Assembly (NCBI GenBank): GCA_963522145.1
Contig: CAUQXI010000003.1
Span: 186,001 to 250,000, forward strand
DNA length: 64,000 nt
Source of the DNA: Mesorhizobium_B sp963522145
GTDB lineage: Bacteria > Pseudomonadota > Alphaproteobacteria > Rhizobiales > Rhizobiaceae
Reading direction: 5' to 3'
Part shown: positions 50,773 through 58,923 of the stretch, piece after piece
Layout of the letters: each line of letters opens with the position of its first letter
How positions within the stretch are numbered: the stretch's first letter is position 1
The notes under the pieces: model-generated
Database searches by the model: none
What the model saw: the letters and a program-made list of their open reading frames with translations, nothing else
Told to the model about the DNA's origin: nothing
Made by a program: the position numbers and the translations under genes

Positions 50773-51017
50773 TGAAAACCGAGCGCGTTGCCGTCGACAA
50801 GGTCTATGTGCCCGCCGCGCGCCGCAAGACGCTTCACCCCGAAACGGTGCGCAGCCTGGCGGAGGACATCCTTGAGAACGGCCTCTCCACCCCGATCCAG
50901 GTGCGCTTCGACGGCAAGCGCCACGTGCTGGTCGAGGGCCTGCACCGCTTGGAAGCGATGAAGTGGCTCGGCGAGAGCGAGATCGACGCCTATCTCGTGC
51001 AGGCGCGCAAGCACTAG
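50769..51017 (+). CDS. Small stand-alone ParB N-terminal-domain protein
   Basis: The 82-residue product is a single ParB/Srx-type fold: VYVPAARRKTLHPETVRSLAEDIL, ENGLSTPIQVRFDGKRHVLVEG and LHRLEAMKWLGESEIDAYLVQ. The usual GERRxRA motif appears as EGLHRLEA. It lacks the helix-turn-helix and dimer domains of chromosome-partitioning ParB, so it is not a partition protein. The ATG at 50769 overlaps the carbonic anhydrase stop; a second ATG follows at once. Confidence 0.75.
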   Translation: MMKTERVAVDKVYVPAARRKTLHPETVRSLAEDILENGLSTPIQVRFDGKRHVLVEGLHRLEAMKWLGESEIDAYLVQARKH

Positions 51018-51018
51018 A

Positions 51019-51054
51019 CCGGATGCCGCCGACCAGTCGTCGCGCCGCATCCGG
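51019..51054. repeat. Inverted repeat after ParB-like gene
   Basis: CCGGATGC (51019-51026) and GCATCCGG (51047-51054) are perfect 8-bp arms separated by 20 bases, directly after the ParB-like gene's stop. There is no T-run, so it is a possible weak terminator or mRNA-end hairpin only. Confidence 0.35.
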
Positions 51055-51252
51055 CAAGGCCTGAACTTCGGCGTCGTGAGGTGTGCCGTATTCCGGCTGA
51101 GACGAGCCTGTCGCAGCTCAAGCTCCCCGACGATACCGGTTTGGTAAACAGGGCGATTCAATCTTTGTTGGCATTCGCGAGCTAGGAGGAAAGAAGCCAG
51201 CCTGCCTTCGCTGGCCCTGCCGCCCTTTGTTTTTGTTTTGCGTACAGGCCCG

Positions 51253-52260
51253 ATGCGATCCAGAGGCGTTCTTTTCTCCCTCACCTGCCTCGCCCTCGCG
51301 GGCTGCACCTCCGGGTCCGGGATAACGGATGTTCTCAGTCCGCGCCCGTCGCAGGAGGTGACGAGCTCGATCGCCCCGACAGCGCGCCTCGAGTCGCCGC
51401 GCGCGGAAAGTGCTGGACCGACGGTTTCGGAAAAAGTCGCTTCGGCCACGACTCCGGCGCCGGTTCTTTCCGCAAAGGTCGTGGAGCCGGTGGCGGAAGC
51501 CATCGCCCTTGCCGTGGTGCCGACGCCGACGGGTGCGGCTGCCGCGATCATGCAGATCCAGCCGCGCCGCTTCCGCGACGCCAAGCCCATCAACTTCGGC
51601 AAGCGCGCGCCCAAGCACCTCGCCGTGCATGGCGTGGACGTCTCGCGCTGGCAGGGCAACATCGATTGGGACAAGCTACGCGGGCAGGGCGCGAACTTCG
51701 CCTATATCAAGGCGACGGATGGCGGCGACCATCTCGACCCGATGTTCAAGCGCAACTGGCGCGGGGCGCATGAGGCCGGGCTCAAGCGCGGTGCCTATCA
51801 TTTCTTCTACTGGTGCCGCACGGCGGGCGAGCAGGCCGACTGGTTCATCCGCAACGTGCCGCGCGTAGAAGGCGCGCTGCCGCCGGTGATCGACGTCGAG
51901 TGGAACGGTGAGTCGAGCTGCAAGAAGCGTCCGTCGCCCGCCAAGGTGCGGGAAAAGATGCAGGTCTTCATGGACAAGCTCGAAGCCCATTACGGCCAGC
52001 GCCCGGTGATCTACACCGCGCCCGATTTCTACCGCGACAATCTCCGCGACGCCTTCCTCAACCACCCCTTCTGGCTGCGCGCCGTGGCCGAGCACCCCTC
52101 AAAGGTCTATCCCGGTCGCAAGTGGGTCTTCTGGCAATATTCCGGATCAGGCCTCTCCCACGGCGTCGAAGGCCGCATCGACCTCAACGCGTTCCACGGC
52201 TCGGAAGCTGAGTGGCGGGCATGGGCGGGTGGGCAGGCGGTGGTGGCTGCTGCTGAGTGA
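51253..52260 (+). CDS. GH25 family lysozyme, lipoprotein
   Basis: The 335-residue product has a lipoprotein signal with lipobox LAGC (C18), a low-complexity linker (about 19-110) and a glycoside hydrolase 25 domain. That domain shows HGVDVSRWQGNIDWDKLR, FAYIKATDGGDHLDPMF, GAYHFFYW, the acidic pair in VIDVEWNGESS, and PVIYTAPDFYRDNL. It should cleave peptidoglycan from the outer membrane or periplasm. The frame starts at a TTG (51238), but the ATG at 51253 gives the proper signal. Confidence 0.9.
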   Translation: MRSRGVLFSLTCLALAGCTSGSGITDVLSPRPSQEVTSSIAPTARLESPRAESAGPTVSEKVASATTPAPVLSAKVVEPVAEAIALAVVPTPTGAAAAIMQIQPRRFRDAKPINFGKRAPKHLAVHGVDVSRWQGNIDWDKLRGQGANFAYIKATDGGDHLDPMFKRNWRGAHEAGLKRGAYHFFYWCRTAGEQADWFIRNVPRVEGALPPVIDVEWNGESSCKKRPSPAKVREKMQVFMDKLEAHYGQRPVIYTAPDFYRDNLRDAFLNHPFWLRAVAEHPSKVYPGRKWVFWQYSGSGLSHGVEGRIDLNAFHGSEAEWRAWAGGQAVVAAAE

Positions 52261-52506
52261 TCTTCTGGCTAGTACACTCATGTCCAAGACGGGCGTAGTC
52301 AAATCTCTCAAGCCTGTACAATGACGTCGTGACGTTCTTGTATCTTTAGCTGCTACGCTGTCGCTCCATCCCTGAGAGTCTATGCGGCATGACTCCCTCG
52401 AAAATTAAACTTATGCGATCGCAAAGGCATCTAAATACAACCTGACATTGTTTGCTACAATTATAAGGAGTGGCTAAAATCCTCGAACATCTTGAGGTTG
52501 AGGAAC

Positions 52507-52860
52507 ATGAGCAAAAGCAGAAAGCCGACGATGGGGGATCGAGAGCGGGGGCGTAAACTTGCTCAGATGCGTAAAGATGCGGAAGTAACCCAGGAGAAAC
52601 TTGGGAAGCATCTTGGTGTATCTCCTCAGCAGGTAGGAAAGTACGAGCGCGGCGAGAACAAAATCTCAGCCACACTATACGAGAAAGCTCTTATTTTTCT
52701 CTCTTCAAGATCACCAAGCGGATTTTCCGAAGAGCCAACGGCGAGCTATGAAGGACCAGTATCAACAGGTTCTTCAAGATCATCTATATCGCCGGAGTAC
52801 AAGATCGAGATGTTATCCGTGATCGAAAGGTTGCGAACGATTATCTTGGAGCACTGTTGA
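52507..52860 (+). CDS. XRE family helix-turn-helix regulator in AT-rich patch
   Basis: The 117-residue protein has a Cro/C1-type helix-turn-helix at about residues 14-64 (RGRKLAQMRKDAEVTQEKLGKHLG, VSPQQVGKYERGENKIS), then a Ser-rich tail and a final helix. The DNA of the gene and its 240-bp upstream region is visibly richer in A/T and uses different codons from its neighbours, suggesting transfer. The longer frame begins with TTG at 52492. It converges on hicB. It may be a prophage- or rhizobium-type regulator; the target is unknown. Confidence 0.82.
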   Translation: MSKSRKPTMGDRERGRKLAQMRKDAEVTQEKLGKHLGVSPQQVGKYERGENKISATLYEKALIFLSSRSPSGFSEEPTASYEGPVSTGSSRSSISPEYKIEMLSVIERLRTIILEHC

Positions 52861-52875
52861 AAAAGGCAGCTATGC

Positions 52876-53082
52876 TCAAGCCTCGAGATACTCGACCCGA
52901 CTTTCCGCTAGGGGAAGGGGGAGACCATCTTCCAGTAACCCGTCGAGATGGAAGCGGATGGCCTCCCTGATCTCATGTTCGATCTTCTGGGCTGACTCGG
53001 CCGTGGCGATGCAGCCCGGTAGATCCGGCACATAGGCCGAATAATTGTTGCCTGCCTTCTCAATCACCACCGCATAGCGCAT
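52876..53082 (-). CDS. hicB: HicB-like antitoxin (single-domain)
   Basis: The 68-residue protein has the HicB RNase-H-like fold core: RYAVVIEKAGNNYSAYVPDLPGCIA, EHEIREAIRFHLDGLLEDG and LPLPLAESRVEYLE. HicB neutralises HicA. This form is short and lacks the C-terminal DNA-binding helix domain that larger HicB proteins use for autoregulation. It starts 1 bp after the hicA stop. Confidence 0.88.
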   Translation of the reverse strand: MRYAVVIEKAGNNYSAYVPDLPGCIATAESAQKIEHEIREAIRFHLDGLLEDGLPLPLAESRVEYLEA

Positions 53083-53083
53083 C

Positions 53084-53287
53084 TCAAACCTCCTTGAGCC
53101 CCGCTTGCTTGAGGATGCTGTTCAGCGTTCCTGGAGCAAGCTGGTCGGACGGCTTGCCGGCCACGGTGACGCGGCCGGCTTTGCCTGGATGCTTATACTG
53201 GCGATGGCTGCCCCTTGTTGCAACCAGCACCCATCCACTGGCTTCCAGAACGCGAAGGACCTCGCGAACTGTCAGCCGGGGCGGCAC
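53084..53287 (-). CDS. hicA: HicA-type mRNA interferase toxin
   Basis: The 67-residue protein has the dsRBD-like HicA fold: LTVREVLRVLEASGWVLV, the catalytic histidine H28 in RGSHRQYKHPGK, and DQLAPGTLNSILKQAGL at the end. HicA cleaves mRNA. The only sensible start is GTG at 53287, three bases after the nrdJ stop on the same strand; no separate ribosome site outside nrdJ is seen. hicB follows. Confidence 0.9.
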   Translation of the reverse strand: MPPRLTVREVLRVLEASGWVLVATRGSHRQYKHPGKAGRVTVAGKPSDQLAPGTLNSILKQAGLKEV

Positions 53288-53290
53288 AGG

Positions 53291-56200
53291 TCACGAGCAC
53301 CCGCTCGTGCTGCCGCAGGTGTCGCACTTCTCGCAGGTGCCGTTCCGCACCATGGTGAAGTTGTGGCATTCCAGGCACTCGTTGCCGGTATAGCCCTGCA
53401 TCACCGCCTGGGCGCGGCGCTCGGCCGACTTCGTCCTCGCATCCTTTGCCTCGGCCGCCGCGGTGTCGGTGAAGAGGGTGGTGGATACGGATTCCACGGC
53501 CTCGTCATCCTCGGCTTCCTCCACCAGCTCCTTCTGGCGCTCCTCGTAGTCGCGGCGGTAAGAGGTGATGGTGTCCTCCTTCACCGCGAGCGCGCCGGCT
53601 ACCCCGCCCATGGGACGGACGTTGGAGTTGGCGAAGACGCCGCCTGAAGCCTGTGCGCGAGCAGGAGCAGCACCCCCTGACGCCGTGCCGCCGAGGCTTC
53701 CCTTGGGCTCCGCCGCACGGCCAGTGATCACCTTGAGCGATGCGCCGCGGGTGAGGCCGCTCGACACGGGCTGCGCCCGGCCTTCCGCGATGCCGCGGCC
53801 GAGCGAGGTGTTGTCGAAGTCGCTCGTGTCGACATGGGCAAGATCGTTGCGGCCGGCATAAGACACGGCGAGTTCGCGGAACACATAGTCGAGGATCGAG
53901 GTCGCGTTCTTGATCGCGTCATTGCCCATCACCATGCCGGCGGGCTCGAACTTGGTGAAGGTGAAGGCCTCTACATACTCTTCGAGCGGCACGCCATATT
54001 GCAGCCCGAGCGAGATCGCGATGGCGAAATTGTTCATCATCGCGCGGAAGGCGGCGCCCTCCTTATGCATGTCGATGAAGATCTCTCCCAACCGTCCGTC
54101 ATCGAACTCGCCGGTGCGCAAGTAAACCTTGTGCCCGCCGACCACGGCCTTCTGGGTATAGCCTTTGCGCCGGTTCGGCAGCTTCTCGCGGTCGCGCACC
54201 ACGCGCTCCACGATGCGCTCGACGATCTTTTCCGTGACCTGCACAGCTTGGCTGACGGCCGGCGCGGCAATCAGCGCCTCGACGGCATCCTCCTCGTCCT
54301 CCTCGTCATCCCCGATCAGCGAGGCATTGAGCGGCTGGGACAGTTTCGAGCCGTCGCGGTAGAGCGCGTTGGCCTTCAGCGCCAGCTTCCAGGACAGGTG
54401 ATAGGCTGCGGTGCAATCCTCCACGGTCGCGTCGTTGGGCATGTTGATGGTTTTGGAGATCGCGCCCGAGATGAAGGGCTGGGCCGCCGCCATCATGCGG
54501 ATGTGCGACTCGGCGGAGAGGTAGCGCTTGCCGATCCGCCCGCATGGGTTGGCGCAGTCGAAGACGGGAAGGTGCTCGTCCTTCAGGAAGGGCGCGCCTT
54601 CCAGCGTCATCGCCCCGCAGACATGGATGTTCGCGGCCTCGACGTCCTTCTTCGAGAAGCCCAGCGCAGGCAGCATCTCGAACGAGATGTCGTTAAGCTG
54701 CGCGTCGGAGAGGCCGAGCGTTTCCTTGCAGAACTCCTCGCCCAAGGTCCATTTGTTGAAGATGAACTTGATGTCGAAGGCCGACTTGGCCGCGGCGTTG
54801 AGGACGGCGATCTTCTCGTCGGTGAAGCCGCGCGCACGCAGCGAGCCGGGATTGATGCCGGGCGCCTGGTTCAGGTTGCCGTGGCCCACCGCATAGGCCT
54901 CGATCTCGGCGATCTGGCTTTCGGAATAGCCGAGCGTGCGCAGCGCCTCGGGCACGGCGCGATTGATGATCTTGAAATAGCCACCGCCCGCAAGCTTCTT
55001 GAACTTCACGAGCGCGAAGTCAGGCTCGATGCCGGTGGTATCGCAGTCCATGACGAGCCCGATCGTGCCCGTCGGCGCGATCACGGTGGCCTGCGCGTTG
55101 CGGTAGCCATGCTTGTTGCCAAGCTCCAGCGCCCGGTCCCAGGCAGCGCGGGCATGGGTGATCAGCGCCGGCTGCGGGCACTCCTCCGCCACCAGCGGCA
55201 CGGGATTGACCGCGAGCGCCTCATAGCCGTCCGCCTCGCCATGCGCGGCGCGGCGATGGTTGCGGATGACGCGCAGCATCGACTGGGCATTCCGCTTGTA
55301 ATCGGGGAACGCCCCGAGCTCGGATGCCATCTCGGCCGAGGTGGCATAGGATACGCCCGTCATGATCGCGGTGAGCGCGCCGGCGATGGCGCGGCCCTCC
55401 GTCGAGTCGTACGGGATGCCCGAGGTCATCAGCAATCCGCCGATATTGGCGTAGCCGAGGCCAAGCGTGCGATATTCATAGGACTGCCGCGCGATCTCAC
55501 GCGACGGGAACTGCGCCATCATGACGGAGATCTCGAGCACCATCGTCCACAGCCGAACCGTGTGCTCGAAGGCCGCGATGTCGATCTCGCCGTCCACCTT
55601 GCGATAGGGCAGGAGGTTGACGGAGGCGAGGTTGCAGGCCGTGTCGTCCAGGAACATGTATTCCGAGCACGGGTTCGAGGCGCGGATGGCACCCGCGCTT
55701 GTGCAGGTGTGCCAGTCGTTCATCGTGGTGTTGAAGTGCAGCCCCGGATCGGCCGAGGCCCAGGCGGCATAACCGATCTTCTCCCACAGATCGCGCGCCT
55801 TGAGGGTCTTGTGGACCTTGCCGTCCGTGCGGCGGATCAGGTTCCACTCGGCATCGTCCTCCACCGCGCGCAGAAAGTCGTCGCGCAGCGAAACCGAGTT
55901 GTTCGAGTTCTGGCCCGACACGGTGAGATAGGCTTCTGAATCCCAGTCCGTGTCATAGGTCTTGAACTCGATGGACGTGTAGCCCTGGCGGGCGAACTGG
56001 ATTACCCGCTTGACGTAGTTCTCCGGCACCGCGTTCTTCTTGGCATCCTTGATGGCGCGCTTGAGGGCGGGGTTCTTCGCGGGATCGAAGCAATCGCCGC
56101 CATCGCCCTCGCAGTTGAGGCAGGCCTTCATGACGGCCGTCATGTGGCTCTTGACGATCTTGGAGCCAGTGACGAGCGAGGCCACCTTCTGCTCCTCGTT

Positions 56201-57094
56201 CACCTTCCAGTCGATGTAAGCCTCGATGTCCGGATGGTCGACATCCACAACCACCATCTTGGCCGCGCGCCGGGTCGTGCCGCCCGACTTGATGGCGCCC
56301 GCCGCGCGGTCGCCGATCTTGAGGAACGACATCAGCCCCGACGACTTGCCGCCGCCCGACAGGCGCTCGCCCTCGCCGCGAAGCTGGGAGAAGTTGGAGC
56401 CGGTGCCCGAGCCGTATTTGAACAAGCGCGCCTCGCGCACCCACAGATCCATGATGCCGCCTTCATTGACGAGATCGTCGGCGACGGACTGGATGAAGCA
56501 GGCATGGGGCTGCGGGTGCTCATAGGCCGATTTGGAGGCTGTCAGCTTGCCCGTGAAGGGATCGACATAGAAATGGCCCTGGCCGGGGCCGTCGATGCCA
56601 TAGGCCCAGTGAAGGCCGGTGTTGAACCATTGCGGGCTGTTGGGCGCGACGCGCTGGGTGGCGAGCATGAAGCACAGCTCATCCATGAAGGCGCGCGCAT
56701 CCTCCTCCGTTTCGAAGTAGCCGCCCTTCCAACCCCAATAGGTCCAGGTGCCGGCAAGCCGGTCGAACACCTGCCGCGCGTCGCGCTCCGAGCCGTAGCG
56801 CTCCTCGGCGGGGAGCTCCGCCAATGCGGCCTCGTCGGCCACCGAACGCCACAGGAAGGAAGGAACGGAGTTCTCCTCCACCTTCTTGAGGCGCGCGGGC
56901 ACGCCGGCCTTGCGGAAATATTTCTGTGCCAGGATGTCGGCCGCGACCTGGCTGAACTGCTCGGGCACGTCGATGTCGGCAAGACGGAAGACGATCGAGC
57001 CATCCGGGTTCTTGATCTCGCTGACCGCCTTGCGGAACGGAACCTCGGCATAGGCAGACTGGCCGTCCGTGGTGAAGTGGCGCTGGATGCGCAT
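53291..57094 (-). CDS. nrdJ: Vitamin B12-dependent ribonucleotide reductase (class II)
   Basis: This 1267-residue enzyme makes deoxyribonucleotides using adenosylcobalamin and works with or without oxygen. Seen are ATQRVAPNSPQWFNTG near residue 145, GSGTGSNFSQLRGEGERLSGG (one 20-residue stretch and G), the active-site loop SNPCSEYMFLDDTACNLAS, and the catalytic-core segment MDCDTTGIEPDFALVKFK. A TSCPD domain lies near 1050. The C-terminus ends in paired cysteines NECLECHN and CEKCDTCGS that probably relay electrons. hicA begins 3 bp after its stop. Confidence 0.96.
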   Translation of the reverse strand: MRIQRHFTTDGQSAYAEVPFRKAVSEIKNPDGSIVFRLADIDVPEQFSQVAADILAQKYFRKAGVPARLKKVEENSVPSFLWRSVADEAALAELPAEERYGSERDARQVFDRLAGTWTYWGWKGGYFETEEDARAFMDELCFMLATQRVAPNSPQWFNTGLHWAYGIDGPGQGHFYVDPFTGKLTASKSAYEHPQPHACFIQSVADDLVNEGGIMDLWVREARLFKYGSGTGSNFSQLRGEGERLSGGGKSSGLMSFLKIGDRAAGAIKSGGTTRRAAKMVVVDVDHPDIEAYIDWKVNEEQKVASLVTGSKIVKSHMTAVMKACLNCEGDGGDCFDPAKNPALKRAIKDAKKNAVPENYVKRVIQFARQGYTSIEFKTYDTDWDSEAYLTVSGQNSNNSVSLRDDFLRAVEDDAEWNLIRRTDGKVHKTLKARDLWEKIGYAAWASADPGLHFNTTMNDWHTCTSAGAIRASNPCSEYMFLDDTACNLASVNLLPYRKVDGEIDIAAFEHTVRLWTMVLEISVMMAQFPSREIARQSYEYRTLGLGYANIGGLLMTSGIPYDSTEGRAIAGALTAIMTGVSYATSAEMASELGAFPDYKRNAQSMLRVIRNHRRAAHGEADGYEALAVNPVPLVAEECPQPALITHARAAWDRALELGNKHGYRNAQATVIAPTGTIGLVMDCDTTGIEPDFALVKFKKLAGGGYFKIINRAVPEALRTLGYSESQIAEIEAYAVGHGNLNQAPGINPGSLRARGFTDEKIAVLNAAAKSAFDIKFIFNKWTLGEEFCKETLGLSDAQLNDISFEMLPALGFSKKDVEAANIHVCGAMTLEGAPFLKDEHLPVFDCANPCGRIGKRYLSAESHIRMMAAAQPFISGAISKTINMPNDATVEDCTAAYHLSWKLALKANALYRDGSKLSQPLNASLIGDDEEDEEDAVEALIAAPAVSQAVQVTEKIVERIVERVVRDREKLPNRRKGYTQKAVVGGHKVYLRTGEFDDGRLGEIFIDMHKEGAAFRAMMNNFAIAISLGLQYGVPLEEYVEAFTFTKFEPAGMVMGNDAIKNATSILDYVFRELAVSYAGRNDLAHVDTSDFDNTSLGRGIAEGRAQPVSSGLTRGASLKVITGRAAEPKGSLGGTASGGAAPARAQASGGVFANSNVRPMGGVAGALAVKEDTITSYRRDYEERQKELVEEAEDDEAVESVSTTLFTDTAAAEAKDARTKSAERRAQAVMQGYTGNECLECHNFTMVRNGTCEKCDTCGSTSGCS

Positions 57095-57347
57095 GGCTGA
57101 AACCTCAGGAAGCGAGAAGGACTAGATGTTGATCTGGCGTGAACAGGTCGTTCCGCCGGGAAGTGTGGCTCCGTCGCTGCCGCTAGACGGGCCGGAAAGA
57201 ACTGACCCAACGATGCGCGAGAAGCTTTGCCGACGCCATCGCTGATGAGCGGATGCGCCCGCTATCAACAGGTAAGAGGAAACTCTGGGATAAGGCGGCG
57301 TTTTCGTTTGCAAGGCTCATGGAAACACCGTCGCAGCGCTGGCTACG

Positions 57348-57388
57348 CTCTATGTAGTAGGAAAAAATGAACAGCGTCCTACATATAG
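57348..57388 (-). promoter_or_regulatory. Pair of NrdR-box-like sites upstream of nrdJ
   Basis: CTCTATGTAG (57348-57357) fits the NrdR core CWATATNTWG at 9 of 10 positions. CTATATGTAG, read on the minus strand at 57388-57379, fits at all 10. Their centres are 31 bp apart, about three helical turns, the spacing NrdR prefers. The outer flanks (ACA/TGT) match poorly. NrdR represses ribonucleotide reductase genes when dATP is plentiful. Confidence 0.45.
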
Positions 57389-57624
57389 CACTAACAGCCA
57401 CGATGCGCCACGATTCGTTTCAGCCCGCTCCGGGTTTCTCGCTGCCGTGAACACTCCGGCACAGCTGGAACAGCCCGCTCGCAAAAGCCTTACCGCCACG
57501 TAATGCGCTTCCTGCAAGGGGAAGCTCTCTGGCGCGAAATTCGGACACAGGTTCAACCCTCGGAGAAAGTGAGCTGCGGCGAGTCCGCGGCGAGAGTCAA
57601 GCGCTCGCGCAGCGCCTGTCTCTC

Positions 57625-57639
57625 ACTACATCTTGTAGT
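57625..57639. promoter_or_regulatory. Perfect 15-bp palindrome upstream of nrdJ
   Basis: ACTACA-TCT-TGTAGT is a perfect 6-bp inverted repeat. Close by, 57647-57655 on the minus strand reads TTGTCCACA, one base from the DnaA box TTATCCACA. The palindrome resembles operators of TACA/TGTA type (BlaI/CopY), but with a 3-base rather than 2-base centre. The bound factor is unknown. Confidence 0.35.
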
Positions 57640-57762
57640 TGGAAGATGTGGACAAGTCCGATCGACGCGGAGCTTTTTCACGCGACGTGAATGGAGGCAG
57701 CGCCTTGTCTGGCGCTCACACTCAGGGCCGGCTCCGATAGCGTCAGCGCCGGCGGCGAGCGC

Positions 57763-58263
57763 TCAGGCGGCCAGAGAAGAAGGTCCGTTCGAGAACCGGG
57801 CGATCAGTTCCGCCAGGTCACGCTCGCGCACGCGCGCTGCTGCCTCGGCTGGCTTGAACCATGCGCGGCGGCGCTGATGCGCCTCGGGCCAGCGGGACGC
57901 CACGTCCTCCACCTGCATGGGATAAACCAGCACCTCGCAATGAAGCACGCGGCCGCTGTTCTTCCGCTTGCGATAGAAGTAACGGCCGGCCTCCTTCGAT
58001 GCGATGGCGCCGGAAAGCCCGGCTTCCTCCGAGGCCTCGCGGGCCGCTGCCTCGAACAGGGCTTCCTTGCCTTCCGGCCAGCCCTTCGGCAGTACCCAGC
58101 GGCCAGTGTCGCGGCTGGTGATCAGCATGACTTCCAGACCCGTCAACGTGTCGCGCCAGGGAAGGGCCGCGACCTGCCGCCGACGGGGACTCCCGCCCAG
58201 CAGCATCCGTATCATCTCGACTGCATCCTGCACGATCGGCCGGCTCCAGAATTTCGGCCTCAT
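57763..58263 (-). CDS. NUDIX hydrolase
   Basis: The 166-residue protein has a complete NUDIX box (pattern GX5EX7REUXEEXGU) at about residues 61-83, starting GWPEGKEALFE and ending REASEEAGL, which binds the metal and cleaves nucleoside-diphosphate-linked compounds. RRRQVAALPWR and VMLITSRDTGRWVLPKG precede it. The family includes diadenosine and diphosphoinositol polyphosphate hydrolases; the sequence does not settle which. Confidence 0.9.
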   Translation of the reverse strand: MRPKFWSRPIVQDAVEMIRMLLGGSPRRRQVAALPWRDTLTGLEVMLITSRDTGRWVLPKGWPEGKEALFEAAAREASEEAGLSGAIASKEAGRYFYRKRKNSGRVLHCEVLVYPMQVEDVASRWPEAHQRRRAWFKPAEAAARVRERDLAELIARFSNGPSSLAA

Positions 58264-58382
58264 CCCTCAACCTTCTCGTCCAGCCGGAAGTCATTTGCCG
58301 GTTCACGGAAGATACGGTTAATCCTCTTTAAATTCCATGAATAAAGAGTGAAAGGCCCTGCGGAAAAAGCCTCAGTCGAGGA

Positions 58383-58880
58383 TCAGCCGCGATGGTCGTC
58401 GGCGATAGGCTTCTGATAGGTGAAGCCCAGATCCCAAGGGAAGTAGATCCACGTATCCTGCGACACTTCGGTGACAAAGGTGTCGACCAGCGGCCGGCCC
58501 TTGGGCTTGGCGTAAACGGTGGCGAAATGCGCCTTGGGCATCATCGCCCGGACAACCGCCGCTGTCTTGCCCGTATCGGTCAGGTCGTCCACGATCAGCA
58601 CGCCTTGGCCGTCATCGGCGAGGATGGCGGGCGACACTTCCTTCAGCACCGCGAGTTCGCCCTGATCGACATAGTCGTGGTAGGAGGCGATGCAGGCCGT
58701 ATCGATCAGCCGGACACCGAGCTCGCGCGAGATGATGGCGGCCGGCACGAGCCCTCCGCGCGTGATGCAGACGATGGCGCGCCACTGCGTGCCCGAACCC
58801 GCCAGCCGCCAGGCAAGCGCTCGCGCATCGCGGTGGAACTGGTCCCAGGATACGGGAAAAGCCTTTTCGGGCAGGGACAT
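58383..58880 (-). CDS. gpt: Xanthine-guanine phosphoribosyltransferase
   Basis: Gpt salvages xanthine and guanine into nucleotides. The 165-residue protein has the family start PEKAFPVSWDQFHRDARALA, CITRGGLVPAAIISRELG, the PRPP-binding loop GVLIVDDLTDTGKTA and the C-terminal IYFPWDLGFTYQKP. E. coli Gpt has 152 residues. The ATG at 58880 with GGAGAA upstream is preferred to a longer arginine-rich frame starting at 59099. Confidence 0.95.
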   Translation of the reverse strand: MSLPEKAFPVSWDQFHRDARALAWRLAGSGTQWRAIVCITRGGLVPAAIISRELGVRLIDTACIASYHDYVDQGELAVLKEVSPAILADDGQGVLIVDDLTDTGKTAAVVRAMMPKAHFATVYAKPKGRPLVDTFVTEVSQDTWIYFPWDLGFTYQKPIADDHRG

Positions 58881-58923
58881 GGTTTCTCCGGGCGCAACCG
58901 CGTTGGGGAAGAAGGAAGCCGCT

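Larger units (their letters stand above)
57095..57762. other. Long nrdJ upstream region
   Basis: These 668 bases separate nrdJ from the NUDIX gene, both on the minus strand. They contain two NrdR-box-like cores (57348 and 57379) and a 15-bp palindrome (57625). No cobalamin riboswitch box was found between the boxes and the nrdJ start, and no convincing gene lies here. The leader from the boxes to the nrdJ ATG is about 250 bases and its role is unclear. Confidence 0.5.

Noticed and set aside
50769..51017. Chromosome-partition protein ParB
   Set aside because: Only the N-terminal fold is present, there is no ParA partner, and no helix-turn-helix or dimer domain.
53834..55939. Plus-strand frame of 701 codons
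   Set aside because: It is fully antisense to nrdJ, which has clear family motifs, and its translation is Arg/Gly/His-rich without any motif. Long antisense frames are common in GC-rich DNA.
57095..57347. Cobalamin riboswitch in the nrdJ leader
   Set aside because: Considered because nrdJ needs B12. The B12-box sequence GCCACTG or a close variant was not found on the minus strand here.
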